Source: Malus domestica (taxonomy: Eukaryota > Streptophyta > Magnoliopsida > Rosales > Rosaceae). Taken from it: DNA of 64,000 bases. The notes below the pieces were generated by a model. It made no database searches. It saw only the letters and a program-made list of their open reading frames with translations, and was not told the origin of the DNA. Location of the stretch: NCBI RefSeq assembly GCF_042453785.1, contig NC_091673.1, positions 6,903,001 to 6,967,000 of the forward strand, given 5' to 3'. Of the stretch, positions 23,492-37,100 are shown piece after piece. Both the position numbers and the translations under genes were made by a program. Positions within the stretch are counted from its first letter, which is position 1. Each line of letters opens with the position of its first letter.

Positions 23492-25776
23492 TGTCACAGC
23501 CCGTCCCGAATTATTATTATTGATGATGTAAAATGACGGTTTTATCCTTGGACGTTGAACTTTGTAGTGTGTGTGTGTGTGACATACTTTGGGGACTTAG
23601 ATGTTATTTTGTGGTTGGTTGGTGACCCATATGGAACATACACACACACACACACACACTCTCCCTCTCTCTCTTCTCTCTCGTACTCTATCGCCCTCGG
23701 ACTTACTCTCTCTCCTTCCCTCACGTACGGACGAACAACAAAACTCACACTTCAAGCACGGATCGACATCAAGAAGGTAAGATTTGAAATCCTTGCTTGT
23801 CCCTGAGTTCATATATGCTATTTTTAGGACCTGAAAACCCCAAAAACCCCGAGAACTCTAACCTTCGATTTGAGGTACTATTCGTGCAAATGTAGAATCT
23901 TATGTTTTTTGGGATTTCAAGCTTATAGGTAGCTTAAGGAGGTCTTCACGAGGCTAGGAGTGGTTCGTTGGAAGAGTTTGGACGTCGGAATAGCGAGAAC
24001 GGCGAGTTGCAGGTTTGACCAGAATATCGAGGAGTTTTCCAACGAATCTCGTGGGATTTAGGTCCTAAAACTAGTATGGGTTTGTTCTACTTGTTCTAAG
24101 CTTCATTTTGACATAAAATTTGTGAAATTTGGTTGAATATCGAGTGAGATATCAAGGTTTTAAGTTTTGCCCAGTTTCCAGCGCCAGCGATGGTCGCTGG
24201 AGTTCTGAGGTTAGGGATGACGGAATATTCCGTCAACTTTGACAGAATATTCCAACGGTGTTAGTTCATTTTAACAGATTCCGTTACTATTTAATGGAAT
24301 ATTCCTAACGACGTCACTGTTGCCGTGGGTGTGCCAGGCACGTGCCCGCACGTGGGTGGTGCGTCTGGCTATGCCTTGGCCAGCGCGTGAGTGGTTAGAA
24401 AAATTTTCTAAAAATATGAGGATGTTCGTGGAGTTGTGTAGATCACGTTGGTATATTCAAACACCCTATATCTGCTTTAAATAACATTTAAACAGTTAAT
24501 TCGCATATAGGTGAGACTTATCCCGAGGACGAGCGCAGTTAAGGGCGACTCGGGGCTACGACCCTTCGACATACTAGTGAGTGGGTTTTTGGTTTTCAGT
24601 ATATATTTATATTCTTGATATTTTCTCAGAAATATGCGTTTAAATGAAAGTATGTCTTGAATGCCATGCATATAAATTTATATTTCGTATATGAGTTGAA
24701 TTGATTGCATATATATACATGCTTGTGGTGCTGTGGACGCTCAGGTAAGTGCCAGGTGAGTTATGTTTGGTTATGAGAATTATTGTTTGATGGCATGTGA
24801 TTGAATAACATTGAGCTCATGAAACTGCACCTAGGGTGATTGTTATTTAGCCAAAGATATGACACATGCCTGTTATTGATGTCACCTCCCACACCATATG
24901 CTCACATTGGATCCAATTTAGGTGCATAGTCTTGTCGTACAGACCATCATAGGTGGTTCCGACTTGTAGGTGACTAGCGATTTATCGCCCAGCTATTACG
25001 AGAGAGTAGTATTGAGCATATTTATATTACACCCAGTTCTGTTGAACAGACATTTTCATTGGTTCCGACTCGTGTGCAGTAGAGTGCCGTATAGGTCATT
25101 GTAATGACTCCGGCTAGATTTGAATATTGAGCTATGAATGCAACCGTACAGACTTCTATAGGGGTTCCGGCTAATATGTTATATGGGTTCCGGCTAATAT
25201 GTTATATATCCATGAATTTATTCTCACTTGAATTACTTACTCTGTGATATCTTGGCATGGCATACTTATGATTATGATTATGTGAAGCATGATTTGAATT
25301 GATATATATATATATATATATATTTACGCATAAACTTATATTCTATTTCTAGGAAAATTATATATGTTTTATGGCAAGGGGTTAGAATTGTTGATTAATG
25401 AAATGGTTTTGTAAAACATTCGTTTTTGCCCACTCACGTTTTCTGTTTTGCGGCCCTCCAGGTTTTAGGTAAGCTTGCTGTTGCTAGGTATGAGGATTTC
25501 GGCGGTTCTAACATATCTAAATAATTGTAAGACATCTTATGGTACTGTATAATTAGTACTTGTCCTACTGGACTGCACCTAGACTTTTTATGCTCTGATT
25601 AGGAGTATTTACTTTTGTATTTCACTCCTAACACTTCCCGTTATTAGTGCACTTTATTAACTTTCAGTTTTTAATTATTCGTATATTTCTTATCTTATTT
25701 GCTTCCGCACTGTGCACATGGCTACGTCACCCTTACGTGATTGCCAGCATCCCTTGATCTTGGTCGGGGTGTGACA
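23492..25776 (+). repeat. 5' LTR (2285 bp) of the chromovirus element
   Basis: Matches 30746-33031 along its length. It differs by substitutions, a longer TG/AC microsatellite (about 23566-23660), a doubled GGTTCCGGCTAATATG segment near 25165-25205, and lack of a stretch of 35-40 bases present in the 3' copy near 31711-31749. Confidence 0.95.
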
Positions 25777-25779
25777 GTT

Positions 25780-25792
25780 TGGTATCAGAACC
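25780..25792 (+). other. Primer-binding site, initiator tRNA-Met type
   Basis: TGGTATCAGAACC starts three bases after the 5' LTR. Plant retrotransposons primed by initiator tRNA-Met have TGGTATCAGAGC here, so one or two bases differ. Confidence 0.85.
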
Positions 25793-25856
25793 TAGGTTTA
25801 GTAGTCCTGTATAGTTCATGAATATTCTAATCCTTATGATGTCTTTTGTCAGAACT

Positions 25857-26957
25857 ATGCCGCCTCGTAGAGAGCCCAATCACTCAGCTGAGCTTAGTTT
25901 CCCTGATATTATTCAATTAGGGGAAGCTATAGCTAATGCCATTCAGTCTTCGCTCCGTCATCTTCAAATGACACCTCTTGAGACTGTGTATAACCTGAAG
26001 CTGAATCACTTCATAGGAAATGAAGGACATGAGGGAGCGGAGCAGTGGCTTAATCATATCGAGAAGACTTTCCTTGTGATGCAGAGTCTGGGCAACTTTC
26101 CTCCTGATAGATGGGTCGAGATGACTACTTGGTTTTTAGGGGAGCAGCTCGCATCCTGGTGGAGACATGAGTCTTATCAGTTGACCCCAGCAGAGATTGC
26201 AGACTGAGGAGTATTTAAGGAGTTGTTTCGGAAAATGTTCATTCCTCCTGAGTACATTGATCGTAGGAAACAAGAGTTTACCCATTTGAAGCAAGGAAAG
26301 ATGTCAGCGAATGAGTATTACATGAGGTTCACTGATTTGTCGCGATATGATCCAAAGGTTGCTGCTAATCCGGTTGAGATGCTCCATCGTTTCAGGTTGG
26401 GTACTAAGAAGAAATGACGTTCTATAGCGACATCGACTCCCTGTGCCACTTACCAAGAGTTTTATGAGGTTTTACTGTGGATTGAGGACTCGGAGAACAT
26501 GCCTATTGAAAGTGAGGATGAGGAAGAAAAGAATGTGAACCTGAGCCGAGATGATAAAGGAAAATGGCAAGCATCTCAAAGACCTCGTAAGACCCAGAGT
26601 TTTAAGAGAAGCGGTGGCAGTTCTAGCTCTTCTAGTGGAGGATTGAGCTCTAATATGCAGAGGAGAGGTGGTAGATTTCCTAGAGGCCAGAGATTTCAGA
26701 GACAGATAGACTTTGGTAGTTCAGGTGGTTCAGGTGCTCATTTATGCCGCATGTGTAATAATAGGCATTTCAGAGAGTGTAGGAGAGGCAGCAGTGCATG
26801 CTACACTTGTGGACAAATGGGGCATAGGGCAGCTCAGTGTCCTCAGAGTCAGCAGAGACCCCAACAGCCTTTCTTACCATCACTTGCACCTACCCAACGA
26901 ACTTCAGGATCTAGTCGTTATGCTCAGACTGGTCGTGGAAGTGACTATCATTATTAG
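25857..26957 (+). pseudogene. gag of the chromovirus element, interrupted by stop codons
   Basis: Starts MPPRREPNHS and has a retrotransposon gag region (HFIGNEGHEGAEQWL). A Ser/Gly/Arg-rich stretch follows, then a CCHC zinc knuckle (CYTCGQMGHRAAQC) at about 26799-26840. In-frame stops occur near 26205, 26415 and 26955, so no full capsid/nucleocapsid protein can be made. Codon frames around the stops otherwise stay aligned, consistent with point mutations after insertion. Confidence 0.9.
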
Positions 26958-27233
26958 GGCGACACTGCTTCTTATACTTCAGGACAATATCAGTATTCTC
27001 AGGATCCTCAGTGTCAGAGTGGTTATTCTCAGTATCAGAGAGGTTCTATGCCTTATCAGCCACATTCAGCCAGTAAATCACAATGGTACCAAGGGGGACA
27101 GCCTTAACAGGTAGATATTGCTGCTAGCAGTGCAGGATCCTCGAGGTAGTCTGGTCAGCCAAGGCAAGGACGTGGTGTTCATGCTAACAGAGGTCGTGAG
27201 GGACAACATCAGAAACAGGGATGTATCCATAAC

Positions 27234-30200
27234 ATGTCGCTGCAAGATGCTCAGAACAATCCTGATTTGATCATGGGTACGTTAAATATTCTTGGTCATT
27301 TTGCTAGAGTATTGATTGATTATGGTGCTACGCATTCTGTTATTTCTCATACATTTGCTCAAGTGACGCAACCTTATCTTACACCCCTAAGATATGATTT
27401 AGAGTTTTCTATGCCTAGAGGGGATAGATGTTTTGTGGATCGGGTATATCCAGGATGTCCAGTGATGGTGGAAGATGTTGTTATGTCGGCTAATCTTATG
27501 CCGTTGGATATTATGGATTTTGATGTTATTTTGGGCACTGATTATTTGTACTATAATCGTGTCAAGATTGATTGTTATGGAAAGACAATCACTTTTCATC
27601 GTTCTGGATTACCTGAAGTTACATTTGTAGGAAAGCCTAGTGGGGTGAGGCATGATATTATTTCTGCCATGAAAGCCAAAAGATTGTTATCGAAAGGTTG
27701 TCAGGGATATTTGGCTTATGTGGTGTTGAACGATGATGCTCCTAGTAGTGTGGAGGACGTGCGTGTGGTCAGATATTTTCTGGATGTATTCCCTGAGGAT
27801 TTTCCTGGATTGCCGCCAGATAGAGATGTGGAGTTCATTATTGATCTGCTTCCAGGTACGAATCCTATATCTTTGACTCCTTATAGAATGGCTCCTGCTG
27901 AATTGAGGGAGTTGAAAGTTCAGTTACAAGAACTAGTGGATAAATGTTTTATTCAGCCTAGTGGATAAATGTTATATTCAGCCTAGTATTTCACCTTGGG
28001 GAGTTTCATTTTTATTTGTAAGGAAGAAAGACAGAACCTTAAGGTTATGTATTGATTACAGGCAATTGAATCGAGTAACGATTAAAAACAGTTATCCATT
28101 GCCTCGTATAGATGATTTATTTGATCAACTCCAAGGTGCCTGTGTATTCTCTAAGATTGATTTGAGGTCTGGTTACTACCAGTTGAAGATTAAAAATGAA
28201 GATGTCCCTAAAACCGCATTCAGGACTCGATATGGTCATTATGAGTGTCTTGTAATGCCATTCGGGTTAACAAATGCACCAGCAGCTTTTATGGATATGA
28301 TGAATCGATTATTCCAGCCATATTTGGACAAGTTCATTATTGTCTTTATTGACGATATTCTGGTATACTCTAAGTCTAAGGTTGAGCATGCCAGACATCT
28401 TAAATTAGTGTTGAAAAGTTTGAGGGAACACCAGTTATATGCTAAGTTTAGCAAATGTCAATTTTGGTTGGATTAAGTGGCATTTTTGGGACATGTTATT
28501 TCTGCTCAAGGCATTCAAGTGGATTCTCAAAAAGTGGCAGCTGTAGAGAATTGGGAACAACCTCGAACCATCACCGAGGTACGGAGTTTTCTTGGCCTAG
28601 CAGGTTATTATAGACGGTTTGTTAAGGATTTTTCAGTGATTTCTTTGCCATTGACAAGGTTGACCCGGAAGAATGTTAAGTTTGAGTGGGATGATAATTG
28701 TGAACAAAGTTTTCAGCAGTTGAAGTATATCTCACTCATGCACATGTTTTAACACTCCCATATGATAGTGGTAATTTTGAAGTTTACAATGATGCTTCTT
28801 TGAATGGTCTGGGTTGTGTATTGATGCAACATGGTAGGGTGATTGCTTATGCTTCGAGACAATTGAAACCTCATGAAAAGAATTACCCTACTCATGATTT
28901 GGAGTTAGCAGCTATTATTTTTGCTTTGAAGATTTGGAGACATTATCTTTATGGTGAGAAATGTAAGATCTTCACAAATCATAAAAGTCTTCAGTACCTG
29001 TTTACTCAGAGGGTCTTAATCTTTGGCAGCGGAGGTGGATTGAGTTACTTAGTGATTATGATTGCACGATTGAGTATCACCTTGGTCATGCAAATGCAGT
29101 GGCAGATGCACTTAGTAGGAAGACTCCAGCTAGACTTAATGCCATCTATGATTGTCATGTTCCTCTTTTAGTGGATTTGAGGTCCACTGAAGTGGAGTTA
29201 GGAGTGGAAGATCGAGAGGAAGCCTTGCTTGCTAATTTTCAAGTTAGGCCAATTTTAATTGATCGTGTGCTCGAGGCCCAAATGAATGATGAAGAGACCC
29301 AGGAAATAATTCAAGCAAGGAATCAAGGAAAAAATAAAGATTTCAGGATTTGAGAAACTTATGGTATGCTTATGCAGGAAAGTAGAATGTATGTGCCAAA
29401 TAACGCAGAGTTAAAGAAAGAAATCTTGGATGAAGCACATATTTCGGCATATGCGATGCATCCAGAAGGCACAAAGATGTGTCATACCATTTGACCATTT
29501 TATTATTGGCTAGGTATAAAAAGGGAAATCGCTGAATATGTGAGTAGGTGTGCCATTTGCCAATAGGTTAAAGCTAAAAGGAAGAAGCCGTTTGGGTTGA
29601 TGCAGCTGCTTCCCATTCCACAGTGGAAGTGGGAAAATATTACCATGGATTTTGTGTACAAGCTTCCTCGTACACAGAATGGATATGACGGCATTTGGGT
29701 GGTAGTTAATCGGCTGACTAAGTCAGCACACTTCATTCCAGTGAGGGAAAAGTATTCATGAAGCCGATTAGCTAAGTTATTCATATCAAAGATTGTGAAG
29801 TACCATGGTGTTCCAGTTAACATTATTTCAGATCGGGATCCTAGATTCACTTCCAAGTTCTGGGTAGCATTTCAAGAACTCTTGGTACGAGATTACTTTA
29901 TAGTATGGCATATCATCCTCAGACAGACGGACAATCTGAAAAAACTATTAAGACATTAGAAGATATGCTGAGATCTTCAGTGCTGCAGTTTGGCGATGGT
30001 TGGCATGATTGTTTGGATTTGATGGAGTTCGCCTACAACAACAGTTACCATTCGAGTATTAGTATGGCACCATTTGAGGCACTTTACAGGAAATCTTGTT
30101 GTACACCTATATGTTAGTCAGAGGTTGGTGAAAGAGTTTTAGTAGGCCTTGAGATTGTGGACGAGACTACTCAAAATGTTCAGGTAATTAAGTCTAACCT

Positions 30201-30690
30201 GAAAGCGGCCCAAGATCAACAAAAGAGCTTAGCAGACAAGCATGCCACTGACCGGAAGTATAATGTAGGTGATTGGGTATTTATTAAGCTATCACCTTGG
30301 AAATGTGTTGTACGATTTAGAAAGAAAGGCAAGTTGAGTCCTAGGTACATTGGACCATATTTGATCACCGAACGAGTCGGTGAGGTTGCTTACAGGCTTG
30401 AGTTACCTCCAGAGTTGTCCAAGGTACACGATGTGTTTCATGTTTCGATGCTTCGACATTACGTCTCAGATCCTTCACATGTGATTCCTCCTCAACCTTT
30501 GGAAATTAATCCGGATTTGACTTATGATGAGGAACCAGTGACTCTTTTGGATTGGAAGGATAAGGAACTAAGGAATAATACCGTGCGTTTGGTGAAAGTA
30601 TTATGGAGAAATCATTCAGTGGAAGAAGAAACTTGGGAGACAGAAGACCGGATGAGAGAGATGTATCCACGTCTATTTTATGATTATTAG
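27234..30690 (+). pseudogene. pol of the chromovirus element: protease, RT, RNase H, integrase, chromodomain (broken)
   Basis: Protease active site DYGATHS (about 27330). RT has [12 protein letters not shown] and the catalytic FIDDILVYS. RNase H has YNDAS and HDLELAA, but its third catalytic acidic position reads TNHKSL instead of TDHKSL. Integrase has MDFV, ISDRDPRF and TDGQSEKT. A chromodomain (VTLLDWKDKELRN ... EEETWETE) ends the frame before 30690. Damage: a 25-base tandem duplication at about 27929-27978 shifts the frame before RT. There is a stop near 28475, a frameshift inside RNase H near 29010, and stops at about 29352, 29494, 29566 and 29760. The polypurine tract (TAAGGTGGG) lies just before the 3' LTR. 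Confidence 0.92.
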
Positions 30691-30745
30691 TGAATGTATT
30701 GGTTGTGTGTAATTTCGAGGATGAAATTTTATAAGGTGGGTAGAT

Positions 30746-33031
30746 TGTCACAGCCCGTCCCGAATTATTATTATCGATAATGTAAAATAATGGTTTTATC
30801 CTTGGACGTTGAACTTTGTAATATGTGTGTGACATACTTTGGGGACTTAGATGTTATTTTGTGGTTGGTTGGTGACCCATGTGGAACATGCACACACACT
30901 CTCCCTCTCTTTCTTCTCTCCCGTACTCTCTCACCCTCGAACTCATTCTCTCTCATTCCCTCGCGTACGGACGAACAACAAAACTCACACTTCAAGCACG
31001 GATCAGTGTCAAGAAGGTAAGATTTGAACTCCTTGCTTGTCCCTGAGTTCATATATGCTATTTTTAGGACCTAAAAACCCAAAAAACCCCGAGAACTCTA
31101 ACCTCCGATTTGAGGTACTATTCATGCAAACATAAAATCTTATGTTTTGGGGGATTTCAAGCTTATAGGTAGCTTAAGGAGGTCCTCATGAGGCTAGGAG
31201 TGGTTTGTTGGAAGAGTTTGGAGGTCGGAATAGCGATAACGGCGAGTTACAGGTTTGACCAGAATATCGAGGACTTTTCCGACGAATCTCGTGGGATTTA
31301 GGTCCTAAAACTGGTATGGGTTTGTTCTACTTGTTCTAAGCTTCATTTTGACATAAAATTCGTGAAATTTGGTTGAATATCGAGTGAGATATCAAGGTTT
31401 TAAGTTTTGCCCAGTTTTCGGCATCGGCGACGGTCGTCGGAGTTATGAGGTTAGGGATGACAGAATATTCCGTCAACTTTGACGGAATATTCCAACGGTG
31501 TTAGTTAATTTTAATAGATTCTGTTACTATTTAACGGAATATTCCTAACGGCGTCACTGTTGCCGTGGGTGTGCTAGGCACGTGCCCGCAAGTAGGTTTC
31601 GTCTGGCCGTGCCTTGGCCAGGGCGTGAGTGGTCGAAATTTTTTTCTAAAAATATGGGGATGTTTGTGGAGTTGTGTAGATCACGTTGGTATATTCAAAC
31701 ACTCCATTTGAGTATTGTATGAGGAGTTATTAGCTAGTTTTGTCTATGTGCTTTAAATAACGTTTAAACAGTTAATTCGCATATAGGTGAGACTTATCCC
31801 GAGGACGAGCACAGTCAAGGGCGACTCGGGGGCTACGACCCTTCGACATACCAGTGAGTGTGCTTTTTATTTTCAGTATATATTTATATACTTGATATTT
31901 TCCCAGAAATATGCGTTTAAATGAAAGTATGCCTTGAATGCCATGCATATAAATTTATATTTCGTATATGAGTTGAATTGATTGCATATATATACATGCT
32001 TGTGGTGCTGTGGACGCTCAGGTAAGTGTCAGGTGAGTTATGTTTGGTTATGAGAATTATTGTTTGATGGCATGTGATTGAATAACGTTGAGCTCATGAA
32101 ACTGCACCTAGGTAATTGTTATTTAGCTAAAGATATGGCATATGCCTGTTATTGATGTCACCTCCCGCACCATATGCTCACATTGGATCCAATTTAGGTG
32201 CACAGTCTTGTCGCACAGACCATCATAGGTGGTTCCGACTCGTAGGTGACTAGCAATTTATCGCCCAGCTATTATGAGAGAGTAGTATTGAGCATATTTA
32301 TATTACACCCAGTCCTGTCGAACAAACTTTTTCATTGGTTCCGACTCGTGTGCAGTAGAGTGCTGTATAGGTCATTGTAGTGACTCCGGCTAGATTTGAA
32401 TATTGAGCTATGAATGCAGCCGTACAGACTTCCATAGGGGTTCCGGCTAATATGTTATATATCCATGAATTTATTCTCACTTGAATTACTTACTCTGTGA
32501 TATCTTGGTATGGCATACTTATGATTATGATTATGTGAAGCATGATTTGAATTGATATATATATATATATTTATTTATTTACGCATAAACTTATATTCTA
32601 TTTCTGGGAAAATTATACATGTTTTACGGCAAGGGGTTAGAACTGTTGATTAATGAAATGGTTTTGTAAAACATTCGTTTTTTCCCACTCACGTTTTCTG
32701 TTTTGCGCCCCTCCAGGTTTTAGGTAAGCTTGTTGTTGCTAGGTATGAGGATTTCGGCGGTTCTAACATATCTAAATAATTGTAGGACATCTTATGGTAC
32801 TGTATTATTAGTACTTGTCCTATTGGACTGCACCTAGACTTTCTATGCTCTGATTAGGAGTATTTACTTTTGTATTTCACTCCTAACACTTCCCGTTATT
32901 AGTGCACTTTATTAACTTTCGGTTTTTAATTATTCGTATATTTCTTATCTTATTTGCTTCCGCACTGTGCATATGGCTGCATCACCCTCACGTGACGGCC
33001 AGCATGCCTTGATCTCGTTCGGGGTGTGACA
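30746..33031 (+). repeat. 3' LTR (2286 bp) of the chromovirus element
   Basis: Begins TGTCACAGCC right after GGTGGGTAGAT and ends GGGGTGTGACA. Nearly the same length as the 5' LTR but with many substitutions and compensating indels, so the insertion is not recent. Confidence 0.95.
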
Positions 33032-33137
33032 TATATGTATTTATTTATTTTGATATAATGACTTAAAAGGAATGTAAAAATATTTGTCCATATCCTAACC
33101 CATGTATATATTGAATATAATGATGTATTGGGGCCAT

Positions 33138-33287
33138 ATGTATTTACCCTAAGCCACCCAATGAGTGTTGTATATACGAAACTAAACTTAAAATCTCTCA
33201 CCTATAAATAAAAATATTTACCCTAAGCCACCCAATGAGTGTTGTATACACGACTAAACTTAAAACATTTAACTTACAAATAAAAAT
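33138..33287. repeat. Tandem duplication of about 75 bases
   Basis: Two head-to-tail copies of a unit with TTTACCCTAAGCCACCCAAT and GAGTGTTGTATA, followed by AAACTTAAAA and an AT-rich tail. It lies just outside the 3' LTR. No coding content. The spacer up to 33620 shows nothing else. Confidence 0.85.
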
Positions 33288-33638
33288 TAAGTAACATTAC
33301 TAAACTATAGTGATAAATGGCAGGTGACAACATGCTGGTTTTAACATTTTGTTTTTTGTCAACATGCTAATTTTAATATTTCAGATTAAGTCAATTAACA
33401 TTTTGTGTTTTTAAAGAGATGTCAATACAGAATGAAAAATAGCTAGCATTACAATCATCTTAGTTGGACTAGTTTATTATATTTTTATCGTTACCATATT
33501 GATCAGGTTGATCCAAAACTCCTCATTATTTTGAGAAATCAGCTAAAATAATCATAAATTGAATTTCAGTTGTTGATGGAAACAAAATTAAATCTGGCGA
33601 GATATTAATCAAATAATATTTCATTTCAACAGTTTAAA

Positions 33639-33840
33639 CTACCACGAGATGGTCTTGAGGTTGTAGAGGAATTCAGGCTCATATTCCACACAACACATCT
33701 TATGTTCGATTCTTGCCTCTAGCGAATCGTACGATGACGACCAGGGGGAGGCTGAACTGCCTCTGTGAGTATTCCCAACCCCTGGAAGGATGAACTAACG
33801 TAGTGAAGCCACTATTTGCTCCTTTTTTTTAAAAAAAAAA
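33639..33840 (+). mobile_element. SINE with target site duplication
   Basis: About 200 bases with a pol III box B-like motif (GTTCGATTC at 33704-33712), ending in T8 A10. It is flanked by a long target duplication: CATTTCAACAGTTTAAA before (33622-33638) and CATTTCAACATTTAAA after (33841-33856), one base different. These are hallmarks of a tRNA-derived SINE. It differs from the SINE family at 37847 and 39515. Confidence 0.8.
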
Positions 33841-34124
33841 CATTTCAACATTTAAATTTTGAAAAATAATCATTTTGATCAATTTCCCTATTTAAAAAAA
33901 TATAAAATCTACTTTGTGAATATTGAACCAGTGATCTTCAGCCTTATTTGTTCGCTTAAAAAAAAAAAAAAGCACATGGGATGTATCCTCCGCCGTGTAG
34001 CCTGCTAGTTGTTACTAAAGAGTTGTCTATGCACGTAAAACAATAAGATGGCATTTTGCTAGACACATATTTGATATCAAAACTCTTTCCTCATAATTAA
34101 TTTTGGCCAAATTGTGGACGTTGA

Positions 34125-37100
34125 TCAATCTTCTGGATTCAGTTTTCCATCCTCTTTTGAATTTGCTGCCCCTCCCCATTTCTTTATCCTGTCTTCAGCT
34201 TTGGATGCCTGCATAAATTACATCAGTCTCTTTTAGCCAATAACTAAAAAGTGCAACTTCGACATGCTTTTTTGTGTATATCTCTCTTTCCACGTCACAT
34301 ATCACATGATTTCGAGAGATGAACAAAGAGAGTATATGCTATGTTGCACAGGAAATTGGAGTAAATTGAAACCCTTACCTCCTTGTTCCAGTTGGTTTTA
34401 TAAACCATTATGAAAAGGACACAAGTCTGAAGGATTGTCCCTAACAACATTCCAATCCAAATGCCCTGAAAATAATCATCGTGTAAATGTTAATTTTTAA
34501 CAATTGAAGTGCTAATAAAATCTCTGGATATAAAAACTGAAACCAACGTAACATTGAGAGGTGGGATTATGAGAACTTACCCGAACACCCCAATCAAGCT
34601 TGTAACCGAAAATTAGGCCCAAGGGCACCCCAATGACATAGTAACAAGTTACGTTCACATAAGCTACTGCAGCCTGCCATCCTGCTCCAATTGCAACCCC
34701 AGAAAGAACTGGTTGAATGTTGTTAATCACAATGCAGGTTGCCAGCAATGGTGTAAGCTGCTTCACAAGAGCTTTAACCTCCGAATCGCTTGAGAACAAG
34801 GCTGGATATTTGTCCCGGCTGATGATGAGGATGAGCGAGAGGATAGCGCCGATCAAAAAGGAAGTTATTACCGCTACTACTAGTGAGAACTTTGCTGTTC
34901 TTGGGTGAGCTGCTCCTAGTTCATTTGACACTCTCACACTACAAAATGTTTGATTTAATTAAGACAGACATTTTTGTGTGTTCTAAAGTTTGTGGACTTT
35001 GATATGAATTAAAAGCTGACCTTATTGCTGCGTTCATGCCCATAGCTACCATGACCGTCCATCCCAGTATGTTCATGCTGCAAATTCAGCAATACATATA
35101 AGTCACTTAATACTACAGTCTAATGATATTCCTCTTCACTTGCAAGTTTAAAAACAATATCGTTTGTTCAAAAACAATACATATATAAAACTAGTCAATT
35201 AAATCCAGTTTTTCATAAGAAGAAGAAGAAAATAATTTATAACTTCCATATTGATAATATTCAAAAGCTGTATTATGAGCTCGTTTGAAAGTGCTTTTAA
35301 AATGACTGAGAGCGCTTATGGTGAAATTGATTTTGAGTTCCAAAAACACTTTAAAGTGTTTTTTAGAAAAAGTATCAGATATGTGATTCTTACGAAAATC
35401 ACTTAAATACTTTTACAAAATTCACTTGGATTTTTACTACAAATTGGTTTCTAAAACATTTTCACCAAAAGCACTTTCTGTTACTTTAAAAACACTTCAA
35501 AATGAACTCCATGTTGAACAAATTAAGGACATTAAATAATTTTTACTACAAGCGATATTTTTACTTTAAATTAGAATAAAGAAAAAAAGAGAGAATTTCA
35601 ACACGATACGCTAGAATGAAGAGGATGAACAATCTAAATTAGAAAATAGAGATAATTAAGTGTACGTAGAATAAATAATAAGGATAATTAATGAAAAGGG
35701 CTTGAAAACTTTGAGTTTTAACAATAAGGACAAAATAAAGGGTAAAATAAATAGTACCAAGATTGACTTTTTAGTGTAAAAAATATGATTTTTCGTTAAA
35801 GTGAACAATATCAGAAGTTTTTCGTTAAAGTTCCTTAAATAATAAGGCTCCTCAGTGTTTAAATATAAGGTAAATTACATAATACCCCCTCAGGTTTGAG
35901 GTATATTACAACATCATACAATATCTTTAAAATATTTCACTTTCATACCTCACCTACTATTTTATTTCAATATAGTACCTTCGTTACATTTTCCATCCAT
36001 TGATCTGTTAAGAGCTGATGTGGATGCCACTTGTGTGCCATGTGGAAAATAAATAATTTTTTATTTTTTATTTAAAAAAAAATCTGAATCTTCTCAAAAA
36101 ATAAAAAAAATAAAACTAAAAAACATGGAACCCCATCTTACCTGCAACCCTTCCTCACCCCTCTTCTCACTCCCGAGCCGAGCCTCCCAACCACCTCCCT
36201 CTTCTCCACTCTCTTCACCTAATCCCTCATTATCATGTCCGCATCCCAACGTAATTTTGTTAATCGAGCTTGAGAGCTGGCTGTAAGTGGAAGATCCGAC
36301 CGAGTTGAAAACCGGGTCAGATTGCTGGTAGCAATCGGAGCAGGGGCCGGATTGGAGCCAGTTGGCGTCACTGCCGGTGTCAAGCACCATGTAGAACGAC
36401 TTCGCCGGAGTCTCGACGTAGATTCGGGAGAAGTACTCGCCGCTACCCTGGCTAACGCTTGAGACGATGGGGGTGGAGAGGTCATGGGGTTGGATATTGG
36501 TGTGTATGGGCTCAAGATCCCCTTTTTTATCCCCAAGAGTGCCAGCTGGAGCTTGGTGTGGAGCGAGTTTACTCGGGTCGAGTCGTGGCCGAGTCTGGTG
36601 AGGGTGAGAGATTTGTAGTCCTTGTGCTGGGAATTGAAAAGGGTGTCGCGTGGGTGGAGCTAGAAGGTGAAGGCGGAGGAGTTGAGGGGTTGGGATTCCT
36701 GGGATTGGGATTCCAGCGGTTGGAGGGACTCCGGGTCGAAGGAGGGGAGGTGAAGAGAGTGGAGGAGAAATATGTGGTTGCTCGGCTCGGGAGAGAAAAG
36801 AAAGGTGGGGTGGGTTATGTGTTTTTCAGTTTATTTTTTTATTTTTTATTTTGTTTAGAAGATTCAAGTTTTTTTTTTTAAATTAAAAAATTATTATTTT
36901 TGCCACGTGGTACAAATGTGACAGCCACGTCAGCTCTTAACGGACCAATGGATATAAAATGTAATGGAGGTACTATATTGAAATAAAATAGTAGGTGAGG
37001 TATGAAAGTACAATATTTTAAAAATATTGTATGAAGTTGTTATAAACTTCAAACTTGATGAGGTATTATGTAATTTACCCTTAAATCTAAGTAATGCAAG

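Larger units (their letters stand above)
23492..33031 (+). mobile_element. Ty3/gypsy chromovirus-type LTR retrotransposon, structurally complete, coding regions dead
   Basis: Full-length element of 9.5 kb on the plus strand: 5' LTR 23492-25776, primer-binding site, gag, pol with protease, RT, RNase H, integrase and C-terminal chromodomain, polypurine tract, 3' LTR 30746-33031. LTRs begin TGTCACAGCC and end GGTGTGACA. Flanks share a 4-base TATA; a clean 5-base duplication is not certain. Chromodomain after integrase and domain order place it among plant chromoviruses, probably the Tekay/Del clade. Stop codons and frameshifts interrupt every large ORF, so it is not autonomous now. Confidence 0.93.

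Noticed and set aside
33704..33712. tRNA gene suggested by a box B motif
   Set aside because: No cloverleaf could be built around it; poly-A end and target duplication show it is a SINE.
36459..36881. Gly/Val/Glu-rich plus-strand ORF of 140 aa
   Set aside because: Antisense of the captured protease fragment plus element arm sequence.
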